NCBI RefSeq assembly: GCF_040802235.1 | Contig: NC_133159.1 | Coordinates: 72,109,001-72,173,000, forward strand | Reading direction: 5' to 3' | Length of the DNA: 64,000 nucleotides | From: Manis javanica | Taxonomy: Eukaryota > Chordata > Mammalia > Pholidota > Manidae | Part shown: positions 28,501 to 42,800 of the stretch, piece by piece | Layout: the number at the start of each line of letters is the position of its first letter | How positions within the stretch are numbered: the stretch's first letter is position 1 | The notes under the pieces: model-generated | Seen by the model: the letters and a program-made list of their open reading frames with translations, nothing else | Databases searched by the model: none | What the model was told of the DNA's origin: nothing | Position numbers and translations under genes: made by a program

Positions 28501-31500
28501 TAAAAAATTACATGAAGACACATATCATAGTGAAATTGCAGAACTCCAAAGACAAAAGTGAAGATCTTCAAAGAAACTGAAAGAGAAAGCCTACATAAAA
28601 CATAGCATTATTCAAAGTGATAAAAGAAGTAAAAAGACAGTGGTATAACTAACTTAACTGCAGTACTAAAATAAATGTCAACTTAAGTCAAATTTCCTCC
28701 CCCTCTGGGGAGGAAAGGAGCCAATGAAGAAAAACTCTGGGGTGATCATAATGTTCTATATATACTCATAGGCACACGGTTATACAGACATACATACCTT
28801 TGCAATACTGAGGGCTTTGGTTCCCGACTCCCGCAATAAGGAAAATATTACAATAAACAAAGTCAAATAAAATTTTGGCTTCCCAATGCATATAAGTTAT
28901 GGTTTTATATTATACTGTAGTCAATTAACTATTCAACAGCATTACGTCTGAAAAAACAATGTACACACCTTCATTTAAAAATATTTTACTGCTAAAGAAT
29001 GCTAAGCATCTGAGCTTTCAACGGGTCCTCATTTTCTTGCTTGTGGAAGGTCTTGCCTCACTGTCGATGGCTGCTAGCCAATCAGGGTGGTGGTTGCTGT
29101 GAAGGCTGGGGTGGCTTTGGCAATTTCTTAAAATAAGACAAAGATGAAGTCTGCAGCATCAACTGACTTCTTTTCACAAACAATTTCTCTGTAGCATATG
29201 TTGCTATTTGGTACCATTTTATTCACAACAGAACTTTCAAAACTGAAACAAATCCTCTCAAGGCCTGCCACTGCTTTATCAACTATGTTTATATAATATT
29301 CTAAATCTTTTGTTGTCATTGCAATAATCTTCACAGCATCTTCATCAGGAGTAGATTCCATCTCAAGAAACCACTTTCTTTGCTCATCCATAAGAAGCAA
29401 CTTCTCATCCATTCAAGTTTTATCTTCAGATTGCTGCCATTAATTCAGTCACATTTTCAGGCTCCATTTCTAATTCCAGTTTTCTTTCTATTTCTACCAC
29501 ATCTTCAGTAAATCTTGAGTCTCCACAGAAATCTTGAGTCCCTCAAAGTAATCCATTAGGGTTAGAATCAACTTTTTGCAAGTTCCTCTTAATGTTGATA
29601 TTTTGACCTCTTCCCAACATTCATAAATATTTTTAATGGCATCTGGAATGGTGAATCCTTTCCAGGTTTTCAAAAGACTGCCCAGATCCATCAGAGGAAT
29701 CACTATGTAGGTAGCCATTGACTCATAAGATGTAGTTCTTAAATAGTAAGACTTGAAAGTGACAATGACTCTTGAATCCACGGGCCACAAAATGGATGTT
29801 GTGTTAGCAGCATGGAAACATTATTCTTGTTGCACATCTTCATCAGAGCTCCTGGATGACCAGGTGCATTGTCAATGGGCTGTAATAATTGGAAAGGAAT
29901 CTTTTTCTGAATAGACCTCAACATTGAGCTTAAAATATTCAGTAAACAATGTAAACAGATGTGCTGTCACCCAGGCTTTGTTCTTTTACAGCACAGGTAT
30001 ACCATTATTTTTAAGGGCCCTAGAATTTATGTATGTATATGAGTGCTGGATTCAACTTAAAGTCACCTGCTATATTAGCCCCTAAAAGGGGCTTTGTTTT
30101 TGGAGTCTGGCATTGACTTCTTTTCTCTAGCGATGAAAGTCCTAGGTAGCATCACTTTTCCAATATAAGGCTGTTTCATCTAAATTGAAAATTTTTGTTT
30201 AGTGTAGCCATCTTCATCAATTATCTTAGCCAGACCTTCTGGATAACTTGCTGCTTTATCTGCACTTTTATGTTTTGGAGATGGCTTCTTTCCTTAAATC
30301 TCATTAATGAACCTCTGTTAGCCTCAAACTTTCCTTCTATAGCTTCCTTACCTCTCTCAGCCTTCCCAGAATTGAAGAGAGTTAGGGTCTTGGCTTGGAT
30401 TAGGCTTTGTCTTAAGGGAATGTTGTGGTTTGATCTTCTAACCAGACCACTAAAACTTTCTCCATATTAGCGACTGGGGTGTTTTGCTTTCTTATGATTC
30501 ATGTGTTCATTGGAGTAGCACTTTTAATTTCCTTCAAGAACTTTTACTTTGCACTCACAACTTGGCTACCTGTTTGGCACAAAAGGCCTAGGTTTTGACT
30601 TAGTGACAGACCTGTGATTCTTCCTTTCACATGAACACTAAAAGGCCACTGCAGTGTTATTAATTAGCCGAATTTCAATACTGCTTTGTTTCAGGGTATA
30701 GGGAGGCCCTAGAAGATGGAGAGAATGGAGGGAATGGCTAGTGGGTAAGCAATCAGAGCATACACAACAATTTTTTATTAAGTTCGCTGTTTTATATGGG
30801 TGCAGTTCCTGATGCCCCAAAACAATTACGATAGTAACATCAAAGATCACACAGATCACCATAAAAAATAGAATAATGAAAACGTTTGAAATATTGCAAG
30901 AATTACCAAATTGTAACAGAGACAGGAAGTAAGCAAATGCTTTGTAAAAATGATGCTGGTACAGTTGCTCAACACAGAGTTCTACAGACCTTCACTTTGC
31001 AAAAAAGGCAACAGGTACACAAAAAAGTGGCAATAAATGGAGGTGCCTGTATATGCATTTGTCAAAACTCAAGAAATGTACACTTAAGATTTGTGCATTT
31101 CATTGCAAGGAGACTTTCAGTAGGGAAAGTGAGCTTCATATCTTTCAGACAGTTGTTTAAACTCTTTTTTTCTTTTTTACTGAGTGTATCATGGATATCA
31201 TTCAATGGTAATACTCCTACATCTAATTCTGTTTCTGTTTAATGGCTACATAGAATTTCAGTCATAGTATGAAGGTACTATCTTTAAGTCAGTTCCATAC
31301 TTACTGACACTTGAGGTTGTTGCTAGTTTTTACATTATTAAAAACAATGCTGCAGTATATGTGTACATATATTTCTGTGAACAGTACTAACACATTTGTA
31401 AGCTAAATTCCTTGAATTCCTTAAATTCCTTGTAAGCTAAATGTTAATCCATGTATAACATTTTGAGAAATACTACCAAATTGTTTTCTAAAATGACTCC

Positions 31501-34500
31501 TAATTTATACTCTCAAGAACAGTGGAAGAGCAAAATGGCCTGGGTAACCCATAACCTTCATTTTATTAGAAATTGTTACTATATGCTTACCAGCTATACA
31601 GTATGTACCTTTCTACAATGTATGTACATACATATTTTTTCTATGACAGTCTTTCCTATCCTTTTCCCCTTTTTGTAATAAGTTTCAAGTCTTTTTTATT
31701 GTTAATGCATAAGCACTCTTCATCATATATGTTAAAGGTTTGGGTTCTTTTTTTTTTCCTAGTCTTTTTGACTTTATTGTTATTTGTGGCCATATAATTT
31801 TTTTTGAACTATGTAAATTTAGTTTTCCTCTATGGCTCTGGATGATAGTTTCCTTCCTTGAAGATTATGAAAATACTCCAGTATTTTTAACTTCAAGCTT
31901 AAGATTTTGATCCACCTGGAATTTCTAGCAAAAGATCCAGCTTTTCCCTGCCAAAGGGCAAGGGAACTATCTCAGCCCCATTTACTGAATAAGTATCTGT
32001 ATTCATCTGAAATGCTATTTTGGTCACAATTTAGAGCTTTATGTCTACTTTCTAAAAGTTAACTGTAGATTTCTATGTCAACATCCTAAAAATTAACTAG
32101 AATTTCATAAGTTTTAATGACTCATTACTCCTCATTTTCAGGTTTTTTCCTGTGGCATTCCCATGCTTATTCTTCAATGAACCTAAGTAATTTCATGACC
32201 CCTTTCCTTCTTCTCAAAAGAAACAAAAACCCAAATCAAAAACAACAAATGTCTACTAGTATTTGTATTAGGATCATGTCATATTTAAAGATAATTCATT
32301 TAAGGAATAAATGTTATTTTGGTAATACTGAGTCTCCTAAGAACAAGGAATTTTTTTCCATTTGTTCAAATTTTTCAGTAGAATTTAACTTTTCTTCATA
32401 TAGATCTTTGACATTTCTTTCAACAGTTTTTGATTATACTAGGTACAAGTGAATATATGTTACGTGCCCTATGAAGAGATAAGGTAAAGCAGTTAACTCT
32501 GAAAGAGTCACTATTTTAAAGGAGTTTGGGATCTGCTCCAACAAAAATATGGCAACCTTGGATTGTACACATTTCCTTATTAAGTTACTCTATTTTTAAC
32601 ACAGAATGCCAATATTCTTAATATATAATCACTTCTTATAGAAAACAACTTTTCTTTGTTCATTAAAATTATCCATTATGACAGTTCCTACAAATTCACC
32701 AGTCCTCTAAAATTCATTGCTATTAAACACATTTTTGAGCTCACAGACTGATATTATTCCCCATTTAGACTGTAAGATGAAAATTACAGTTCCTATTCTT
32801 AGAAAAATTAATACATCACACAATTTTGCCTTATGATTTTAGGAGATTCAGAGTCATATTGGTCAAAAACTCCTGCCACAAAGGATTGCCTGGGTTAGAT
32901 TGAACCTATGCTTCTGAGGTATCTATTACATCTGCTGCTATATAACCTGCTGGTAGTTCTAGAAAGGTAATTCAGGCACAGTGGAGCATTTCACACTTCA
33001 CATAGGGCTACTCATATACATTTTTAAACTTATTTTGAAATAACTTCAGACTTCATAGAAAAGTTACAAAAACACTACAAAGAATTCTTCACTTGGATTG
33101 TTCAAATGTTGCCACTGCAAAATATTAATTTTAAACAAATTCAATGTGAACTTTTGACTATACTGTAACTTGAGCTGCTTAAACAAGCAAAGGACCAATT
33201 TAATACCTAGGGAATAATAATAATCTTAGTTCAGGACCAAAATCTTGTATCAACAATTCCCAAACCCCCAGATCTCTGAAACTTAAAAGTTTCTTCCTAA
33301 CTCCCTTGGCAGCAAAATCTGAGCCTGTTTATGGTCATTACCCATTTTAATGTGAACATTTGTAGGTATCACTGCATAAACAGTGTTGTTTGATTATGCA
33401 GTGTTGTCCCAGACCTACTAAAGATGAATATAACATAGTAAATGTACCATATCCCCAAGGATTTCAGGTAAGATAATGTATACCTTTAATTGTCATTGTA
33501 TATTATTTACTAAGTGCCACGTACTACTTTAGGTGTTACTTCATTTAATCCTCTTGATAACCCAGTTGGATCTTGCCCAACACCACTTAATTTGTACCAA
33601 ATGGCAGTGGCAATATTCAATTTCCAGTTTGTCTGAGTGAAACCTTAAAACACTTTTGAAAGTTGAAAAGAAGCATGGAAAATGAATCTCTTAAAAACAG
33701 AATACTGAGGGCATGGGAGGTGAAAAGAATTGAGAAGTCTTGATATCTCCTTCTCCTCTCACTTTACCAAATAATACTATACCCTTGTTCATTTTCATAT
33801 GAAAGGCTGAGAAAACAGATATTTCAAAGAAGGTACATCTAAATGTTTTTTTTTCATTTATTTCTCCTAAAAGTACAGGACCTTATATATTTAGTGTTAC
33901 TTATACATTACCATTTAGCAATCAAAATTTTCTGCCATGCATGAAATTCGGTAAGTATGTCTTCAGTACTCATCTAAAATGCAGTGGTTCTCAAATAAAG
34001 GTGATTTTGCTTCTGCTCCTGTCCCTACTCCAGGGAATATCTGGCGATGTCTGGAGATGGTTTTTGCTGTCACATGGGGGGGTGGTGGGGGGTGGGAGGG
34101 GGTGGTGGTGGTGGTGTGTGTGTTTTACCAAAATTCAGTGGGAAACACAGCTTCCCACAATTATGAATTCTCTAGCTTAAAATGTTAACAGTGTCAAGAT
34201 GAGAGAAATTATGATCTAAATCACTGTTGAAAGCACTGAACAAAAATGAACTAAGTATTATGATATACTAAAGAGATTTTCAAGCTATGAATCAACTAAC
34301 CAGCAATATATTCTTTAAGTACGGCTCTCAACTGGCTGGGAACTCACCTTAAAGCTTTACTGTATTCACCTAACATCTGAATACAGACATTTTAAATTCA
34401 GGTAGTAGCAAAACCATTTTCCACTAAAAATAACAACAGGCAATTTAACAATGAACAAATGGAAAATTTCAGTTACACAGACTAAATTTGTTCACTGGAC

Positions 34501-36772
34501 TCCCCAGATGGTTCTATGAATGAAAGATCATCTTATCACAATGAACTGGATTAAGTCAAACTTTACATTTGAATTTCAAGATATCACTGTGAAATACACA
34601 GGCAGATATTGCAGTAGCAATTAAATACAAACAAATTACAACAAATTGTCATTATAATCCTTTTTCATTAAAAAAAAGAGAACTCAGTGTTAGTGAGATG
34701 TTTAAACAGGTATTCTCATATACTACAAATGGAAATGAAAACTAGTTTTAATCCTAGTTCATCACTACTAGTTCCACTTTAGAGGAGGAAACTAAGGCAA
34801 AATGAAGTTAGAGAGTTTAATTTAAGATCACATAGTTAGGAAGAGGAAGATCAGAATTTGAACCCAGGCAGACTGGCTCCAATTTGTACTCTTAACCACT
34901 CCCTTTTACTATCTCTATTCACACAGAATTTTTTTTTTACCACTATTTAAAATACATCAGAAATGACTGGAAGAAAAAAATTAAAGGATGAACGGACTGG
35001 TGAAAATATCCACAATTTATGTAACAGACCAAGATGGGACATAAACAAGCACACATTTATAGAAAGAAAAATTCAAGAGCTCAACATCTCTAATAATTAA
35101 TTATGCAAAAAGGGTTACTAATTTTCAATTAAAGTGCAGGTATAACTAAGGCCCTCACATACTTTTTTGAGGAAGGTACAAAGTGGTACTATTTTTGGGA
35201 GGACAATTTGGGGTTTCTCTCAAAAATGTATATGTCTGTAGTCTCTGACCCAGTAATTCTGCTTTCCAGGAATAGATCCTACAGATAGTCACATGTAAGA
35301 ACACAAAACAATTTGTTTAAGGATGTTTATTACAGCATTATTTCTAATGAATAAAACCTAGAAATAGGCTAAATGTTCACAAATATGGGATTTAAATACT
35401 AGGATATAGCAGTGTAGTTGGAATATATACTTCAAAATAGAGGAAGATTTGTAGTATAAGGAAAGAAGTCCACAATATATTGTTAAATGGAAAAAAGCTA
35501 GATGCAGAAAAAGAGTGTGTGTCTATTCATAAAAGGTAATGTTTAACTTGAAGAAAGCCATGTAACTTTTTATCTATATGAATATTTAATTATTTTGTTT
35601 TACTTTATTAATTGAAAAAAGAGACACATGATTAGAAGGAAATGTGAAAAGTTACTAGTGCTCATCACTAGTGGAATTACGGGTGCTGTTTTTCCTTTAA
35701 ACTTTTTTATGATGAGAATGTTTCATTCTTAGAAATGACTGTATATACTGATTCTTTCCTATACTCAAGTAGCCAGGTAGATTAATATACTAAAGGTCAT
35801 ATAACTAAATTAACATACTAATTAAACACTAATAATATCGTAGCATAAAATAATACACTAATATAAAAACATTAGCTTCATTTTATAGATGTGAAAGCAG
35901 CTAAGAAATTGACTCTAATGCCTTTTGTGTAGTATGTTGCTAATGTCCTCTTAAGAAAACACTAAAAATATAAGAAAACCCCAAATCATTGTACATTCAT
36001 GAGTAAAAAAGGCATAATGCAAGGAAAGTTCAGTTTGCCATTTTGAGATCTGAGTTGTTCCAAAAAAACAAAGTATAAATCTGGATCCTAAAAGCAAAAT
36101 TACATATATTCAGAAATACTGAATGTAATATTCTTATAAAAAATTACATACCCCCAAATTTTACATTTGAGGCTGTATGCTTTTTAAGTACTGAGGACTA
36201 AGTTCTGATCACAATCATTCTGAAAGAGGAATACACTTTATATTTGAGAAGGCAAAACAATTACCTTAGATTTCAAACAAATTTTGTCAATTTTAAAATA
36301 TGCCAGTTTGCAAATGCACAAAGGAATCATCCCATATTTAATTAATAAACAGCATTGCTTTACTTCTAGAAGCCAAACGAGGAAAAAGGAAAACCACCTT
36401 TACAAATATTTATGTCTTAAAAAATATAAAATAAATAGATAACACCATCTTCTTATAGCATAACCCCCATATCATACAAATGAGGCCCAGGAAAAGGAAG
36501 TAATTCACTCAAGGCCTCACAGTTACACTTTAAGAAGGCAGCAAACTAATATCTGTTTTATCATCTGTTCACAGATTCACTACAGAGTAAATGTCCCAAA
36601 TCCCCTTCTTCCCCATCATTAGATTTCAAATGAATTCTTATTTGGAACTCCAAAACAGAAAAGATTATAAAAATTGAGCTGCTCCAGTTAAAACTGTGCA
36701 GAGGTCTTGCTTTGACTCTTCACTTTGCCCCTTAAACCTCTGAAATATTTCCACGGTATCTTAGGTCTTAGA

Positions 36773-36822
<50 letters not shown>

Positions 36823-39800
36823 TAAACTCTGCAAGCACATATTTTTATGAGTCGTGTAACACAAAATTAGTGTAAGTTTCTAAATGCTTATTTTCAATTT
36901 GTGCAATTATATTGTCATGGACCAGTAACAGCTCAAAGACCACAATCTGGGTGGCAATATTCCATTAACAAACCAAACATTAAAAAATGTTCATGATTAA
37001 ATTGGAATACCTGATATACTACAAAAAATGCTCAAAACTTACCTCTTATCGAAAAATGTTGAATTTTCTTTTCTCTTAGTGAATCCGTTGGGTAGAAGTT
37101 TTAAGCTAATACCTTGCTTTCGGGCACGATTTTTCATAAAGTACATCTAACAACCAAAAACAGACAAGTTTTAAAATGCTTTAAATTTCAAAAATTAATG
37201 AAACAATGTTCAAAATATGATGATTAAGATTTGAGTATTTATGCTTCACAAACTGTGTAGGCAGCAATATTTCATTTAATCCTTACAATACTATGAGATA
37301 GTTACCCCAATTTGAGCAATAAAAATTAATGAGATGCTAACATTTTACAGCTATTTCTGAGAGGTAGAGCCTTATTCAAACTCAAGTTTGTCTAATTCCA
37401 GAGCCTGTGCTTTTAACCATATGCTCTATAAGCCAAAGGAAGGATTTTATGGGGATTTAAAAAAATGCAGGTCATTTGGCAACCAAAGGGGCTACCTATA
37501 TAGTTCTTCCTCTTTTACTGTTATTTTTATACCCTAGTTAGCTGTATATATGCTGCTTTTATGCCTAAACAGGTAGCTCACTCAGAAGAAACTGTGGTAC
37601 TGCCTAGTACAAGGCCGAACTTAAAGTGGCCACTGTTGGAGGCTGTACAAAATGGGATATGACAACATTCTGCCACTGACATGTGACTCCAACCACTTGG
37701 GTTGGTTGAGCTGAGCTAGTCAACTCCAGAGAGCAGTGAAGGAAGTAATACCATCACAGAAGGAAGATCACTCAAAGAAATGAAGTATAAATGCAAGTTT
37801 TGCTTAAGTGAATGGAGATCTAGAATCTGCAATACAAAAAGTTAGACAATTAAGCAATAAACCATTAGCTAAGTAGGAAAATGATTTAAGAAATTACATG
37901 CAATTTTATAACTTATGAGACTTTGGTTTCAGTAATGGCAGTGGTTTGTAAGGACCACCACACCCAGTGAAAACACGTAAGAATACCAGATAATGGAGGC
38001 AATACATATATGTAATAAAATATATTTTACAGTCACCTTAAAAGCATTGAAGACCTGACAGAAACAGAGAAACAGTTAAATACAGGCTGATACAATGAAA
38101 GTGAAAACCCAGAGAGGTAAGTAAAGCAATGAAGCCACTTGTACAGATTTTGGCTAAGGCTTCCTATTTCAACAGCCTCCCTAGCAAGAGACTCATCAAG
38201 ACCCAGCAATCTTCTGGGAACTCTCCTCAAACGAAGCCAAGTCATAAAAAACATACCCTCTGGATAAGGATGAATTGGAAATAAACTCTATCCCAGAGCA
38301 TGCGAAATTTGTATTGGTCTAAATGGAACCAGGGGGGAAAACCCATTAGAAGTTGTAGTCATGGGCAAGCCCTTGCTCAGATTTGAAATGATATGCCTTG
38401 CTTGTGTGTTCAAGGGAATCTTAAGCCTTTAACATGGTTTAAGATAGGCCTACTTTGCAATGTTCCTGGGTACCTAGTAGAACAAAAGATAAAGTCTATT
38501 TGTCCCAGTCTTCAAAAAATTCTTACAAATAATTTTAGTTAAAAAAACAGTACTCAATAAAAAATAAGGATAAATAAGAAAACAAGGTTCAGTAAGCAGA
38601 AACCAAAAAGAGCAAAAGAGTTAGATAAGACAGTTCTCCATATGTTCAGACATGAAGAGATTACACACAGATTATAAAACAGCTCTGAAAAATTTAAAGT
38701 AATAAAAGAAATCCTGAAAATATCTGCAGTGGAGAAAAACTACAAAAAGTGACTTAGCGTATTTTTAAAAGAACCAAATAGAACCAGAAAATGTTCAGAA
38801 TGCATTACAGAAATAGAATGAAAAAGTCAGAGGCTAAATGATAAGTAAGATGTAGAGAAAAGAGTAAGTCACATTTAATGGTATTTTTGGAAGAGAAGAG
38901 AAGGAGTAAGGCAGAGGCAGTATTTTAATGTAAGTATACTGATAATTTCTCAGAACTGAGGAAAGATACTCCACAGACTGAAGAAGTCTAACAATTTCCA
39001 AGATGCATAAGAAATTTGCATTACATTATAGCAAAAATGCACACCAAAGATAAAAAGAATGCAAGAAAAAAGATTCCAAAGGCAGTTTATAAAAGACAGA
39101 TGACTTTACAGTAACAACAATGGAAGCCAACTGATAATGGAAAAATAATTCTACAGAGAAAAGTCATTTATGAGTGAGGATGAAATAAATAAAAATTTGA
39201 ACAAATATTGATAGAGTAATCTAAGAATTGGCAAACAGCAAACCCTCTAAAGGATATTTGAAAAGATGTACTTAGGCAGAAAGACACTGATCTCTCATAT
39301 GAAAGGTCTATTATGATAGAAGGAATAAAGGGCAAGGAAGTAGAAAATATGAAGAAAAATCAAAATAAACATTAACTGGATAAAATAGTAATTCTTGTCT
39401 GGGAATTTTTATAAAAAGTAAATTTAAATACCTGGAAACAGTAAGAAAAGTCAATAGAAGGTTAAATGGAATTTACTCTTCTAAATTAACTGCTGGCAAA
39501 CTGGGGTCAAATCCTGCCTGCTGCCTATATTTATAAATAAATTTTGTTGGAATATAGCCCTAACCCGTTTGTTTATGTACTGTTTATGGCTGCTTACTTG
39601 CTATAACAGCAAAGTTGGATAGATGTGATAGAAACCATATGATTTGAAAAAATATTTACTATCTGACCCTTCAAAGAAAAAGTTTGCCAACTCTGGTTCT
39701 AAGGTCCTTGCATTATCAATGTACAGAGCTAAGGTATTGATTAACTTTAGATACCAGTAAATTAAGTATGCATGTTGTAATGTCTAGTTTAACAACAAAG

Positions 39801-42800
39801 GATAGAAAAAGGGTATATAACTTCTAAACTGATAGAAAAAATTCAAACAATGAAAAAAGATTACTTTAAAAGACTGAAGAAAAAAACAAAACAAATGGGA
39901 CAAATAGTACATATAAGGTGATACATTAAAAGTCAAACATACAGGTAATTTTATTAAAATGTAAACTAGCTTAGCGATTCACTTAAAGGTTATAGATTAT
40001 CAGACTGGGGAAAAACCAGAAATCAACTATGTGGTGCTTTGAAATGACATACAGAACGTAAGAATACAGAAAGGGCTTAAATAAAAGGAAAAAATACACC
40101 ATGCAAATACTAAGCAAAGGAATGATACAGTTTTATTAGTATTAGACAAGGTACACAAAAAGATATAAGCTAGAGAGGGTTACCTTGTAATGCCAAAGGT
40201 TAAGTCGCCAAGAAGAAATATTCCCTGAGTTATGTATCTAATAATTTAGCCTTAAAGTATATAAAGCAAAACTACTTGAACCACAGAGAAACATACAAAT
40301 CCTATTGACTATCTCTATTGGGAAATGTTAACATACCTCTCTCTCTGTGACTGATAGGAAGAAACAGACAAAATAAAATAAAAAAAAGAACCCAGCAATG
40401 TCATAAACAATTCAAACAACATAATTAACAAACCTGATCTAAAAAAGATACACAGAATCTATATTCAGCAACTGTAAAATACTTTTTTTCCAAGCAAACT
40501 GAGAACATTATAAAACTTGACCACATGCTAGGCATAAACACAGTCTTAATGTATTTTAAAGGAATTAAGTCAGGGCAGAGAATGTTCTCTGACCACAATA
40601 CAATTAAACTAAACATAAAAAAGGATATAACAAAAGTTAAGAGGACACATTAAGAAGATAAAAAAAGAAATACAATAGCAACAAGAAGATGCAAATAATC
40701 AGTATCACAAATGAAATGACTGTTGAGCTCCTACAGACATGTAAAGGAAAATGTTATGGAGAACTTCATGCTAATAAACTTGAAAATTTAAGTCGAATGG
40801 ACAAATTCTTAGAAGACATAATTGTCTAACAATGATTCAAGACACAAGAAACCCGAACAGCACCATAAATAGTAAATAATACACCTCAGTGGCCCAAATT
40901 CTAAGCCCATATTGGTTCAGTAATAAATTACCTAACTCCCAAGGAAGAAATAGTTCCAACATTTAGTCAAGGTATCTAAGAACAAAATAGGAGTATTCCC
41001 AAATAATTTTATGAAACTAGAATCATATTGATATGGAAATCTGAGAATAGCAAAAAGGAAAATCAGATGTCAATCCCACTCAACAGAAATACAAATGAAT
41101 GAATTTTTCACACAATACAGAACAGAATTCTGTGAAGTATAAAAAACATGATATGCTATGAGAATAATATAGCACACAAGTTTAGTAAACCAAAAGATAG
41201 TATTATTATATTATTACTAGATTATTAAAATACTATCAGTTAAGAGATTATATTATTACTATTAAAGTATTATAGTTTAAAAGAACAAAAATGAAGTAAT
41301 TGAATACAGAAATATCATTTGGTAAAATGTATCTACCATTTGTGATGAAATCTGTTAGTAAATAGCAATATAACTTTCTTAATCTAGATGTCAAATTTTA
41401 TCAATAAAACTTTAAGAGCAAACATCTTTGTGAAAGCTTGGAAGTTTTCCCTTTGTGATCAGAAGTTACAAAACCAAGGTGTACAGAAACATTAATACAG
41501 CAGGCTCAAGACTGTTATCCTTAGAAGGTCCTGCTTACAAGGCTGGTCTGCAGCTAGGAATTAGACTGACCGGTAAATGGTTTCCTACACTGACATAAAA
41601 CTTTTCTTAAAATGTTAAGAATGGTTCACTGTGCCTAAATCGTTTACATAAACAAAGTGATTCTATCTGCTTTACTTCTGGGAAATCTGGTATATGCTAG
41701 TTTAGAGGGTGCTTCACCAGCCCCCAATAAAAGCCTTGGGAAATGAATTACTAATGAGCTTCCCTAGTAGATAATACATTACATGTGTTATCAAACTGAG
41801 GAATTAACCATGCCAATGGGAGAGGGCCCTTAGAGGCTCATGTCTGGATTCCTCAAGACTTTGCCCTGTATGCTTTTCCCTTTTATTATTTTTGCTCTGT
41901 ATCCTCTCACTGTATCAAGTTTTAGCCACGAGAACAACAGTACGTTGAGTTCTATGAATCTTTCTAGTAAATCATCAACACAAATATCTACTATTATCAA
42001 TAGTCTTTGAGATTAAACTGGAAGTCCTAGCTATTTCAATAAGGCAAGAAAAAAGAGATTATAAAAGAATAAGGATGGAAAGACAGAAAAAAAATTGTGA
42101 TGAATTCTTAAGTTTTACTTCTGCATAGTGCTTAATGAAAAAGGGATGAATGAGTATGAAAATTAGGTACATTAAAACAAGTCCTGTTAGCTCTTCTTTC
42201 AGAACCAGACTCCTATTACTTGTCAATATTTCTAACAGCATTATCCAAACCACCATCATCACTCATTTGAACAACAGCAATAGCCTTATAACTGGTCTCT
42301 CGGCTTCCAATATTTTACCCTCCCCCGCTAACTTGCCCAACAGCAGCAAGATGATCTTTCAAAAAGCAAATGTGCTCAAAATCTTCCATAGCTTCTATTT
42401 CCACTTAGAGTACATTAGAAGCCCTCACCAGTTTCTCTGATTTCATATTCAACATTCTCCTCCTCTCTCAACTATGCTTCAGTTACCCTGCTCCTCTTTT
42501 AATTCCTCAAACACACCAACCTCATTCCTGACTCAGTCTTTGGTTTTGTTACTACCTGGAATAGTCTTCTTCCAAATGTTCACATAATTTGCTTCCTTCT
42601 CACTATTGAGATCGCTGCTTAAATGTCATCTCAGAGAAGCTTCTCCTGACCACTGTATTAAAGATAGTACCGCCCCACTTACTCCCAACACCATTTTTAT
42701 TTTCTTTACTTCCCTGTGCCTTCTTTATTTTCCACATGCACATAGCTCTACTTCTCTCCTGTCTCTCCCACTACAATACAAGCTCCACAAGGGTGAAGGA

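Larger units (their letters stand above)
10460..37042. other. ZNHIT6 intron 5 (26.6 kb)
   Basis: Filled largely by the L1, Tigger1, MER20, MER5A, L2, MIR and old LINE fragments listed. Stretches with nothing recognised: 10,460-12,240, 19,130-20,180, 20,430-21,160, 21,310-21,900, 22,150-23,450 (a possible old retroelement end around 22,420-22,780), 25,190-26,930, 32,460-33,010 and 35,770-36,440. No conserved coding frame seen in them. Confidence 0.7.

Noticed and set aside
29128..30862. Active or domesticated transposase gene
   Set aside because: Multiple frameshifts and stops in the Tigger1 remnant, and terminal repeats and TA duplication mark a plain dead transposon.
36774..36819. CRISPR-like regular repeat
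   Set aside because: Pure AC microsatellite in a mammalian intron; no spacers.
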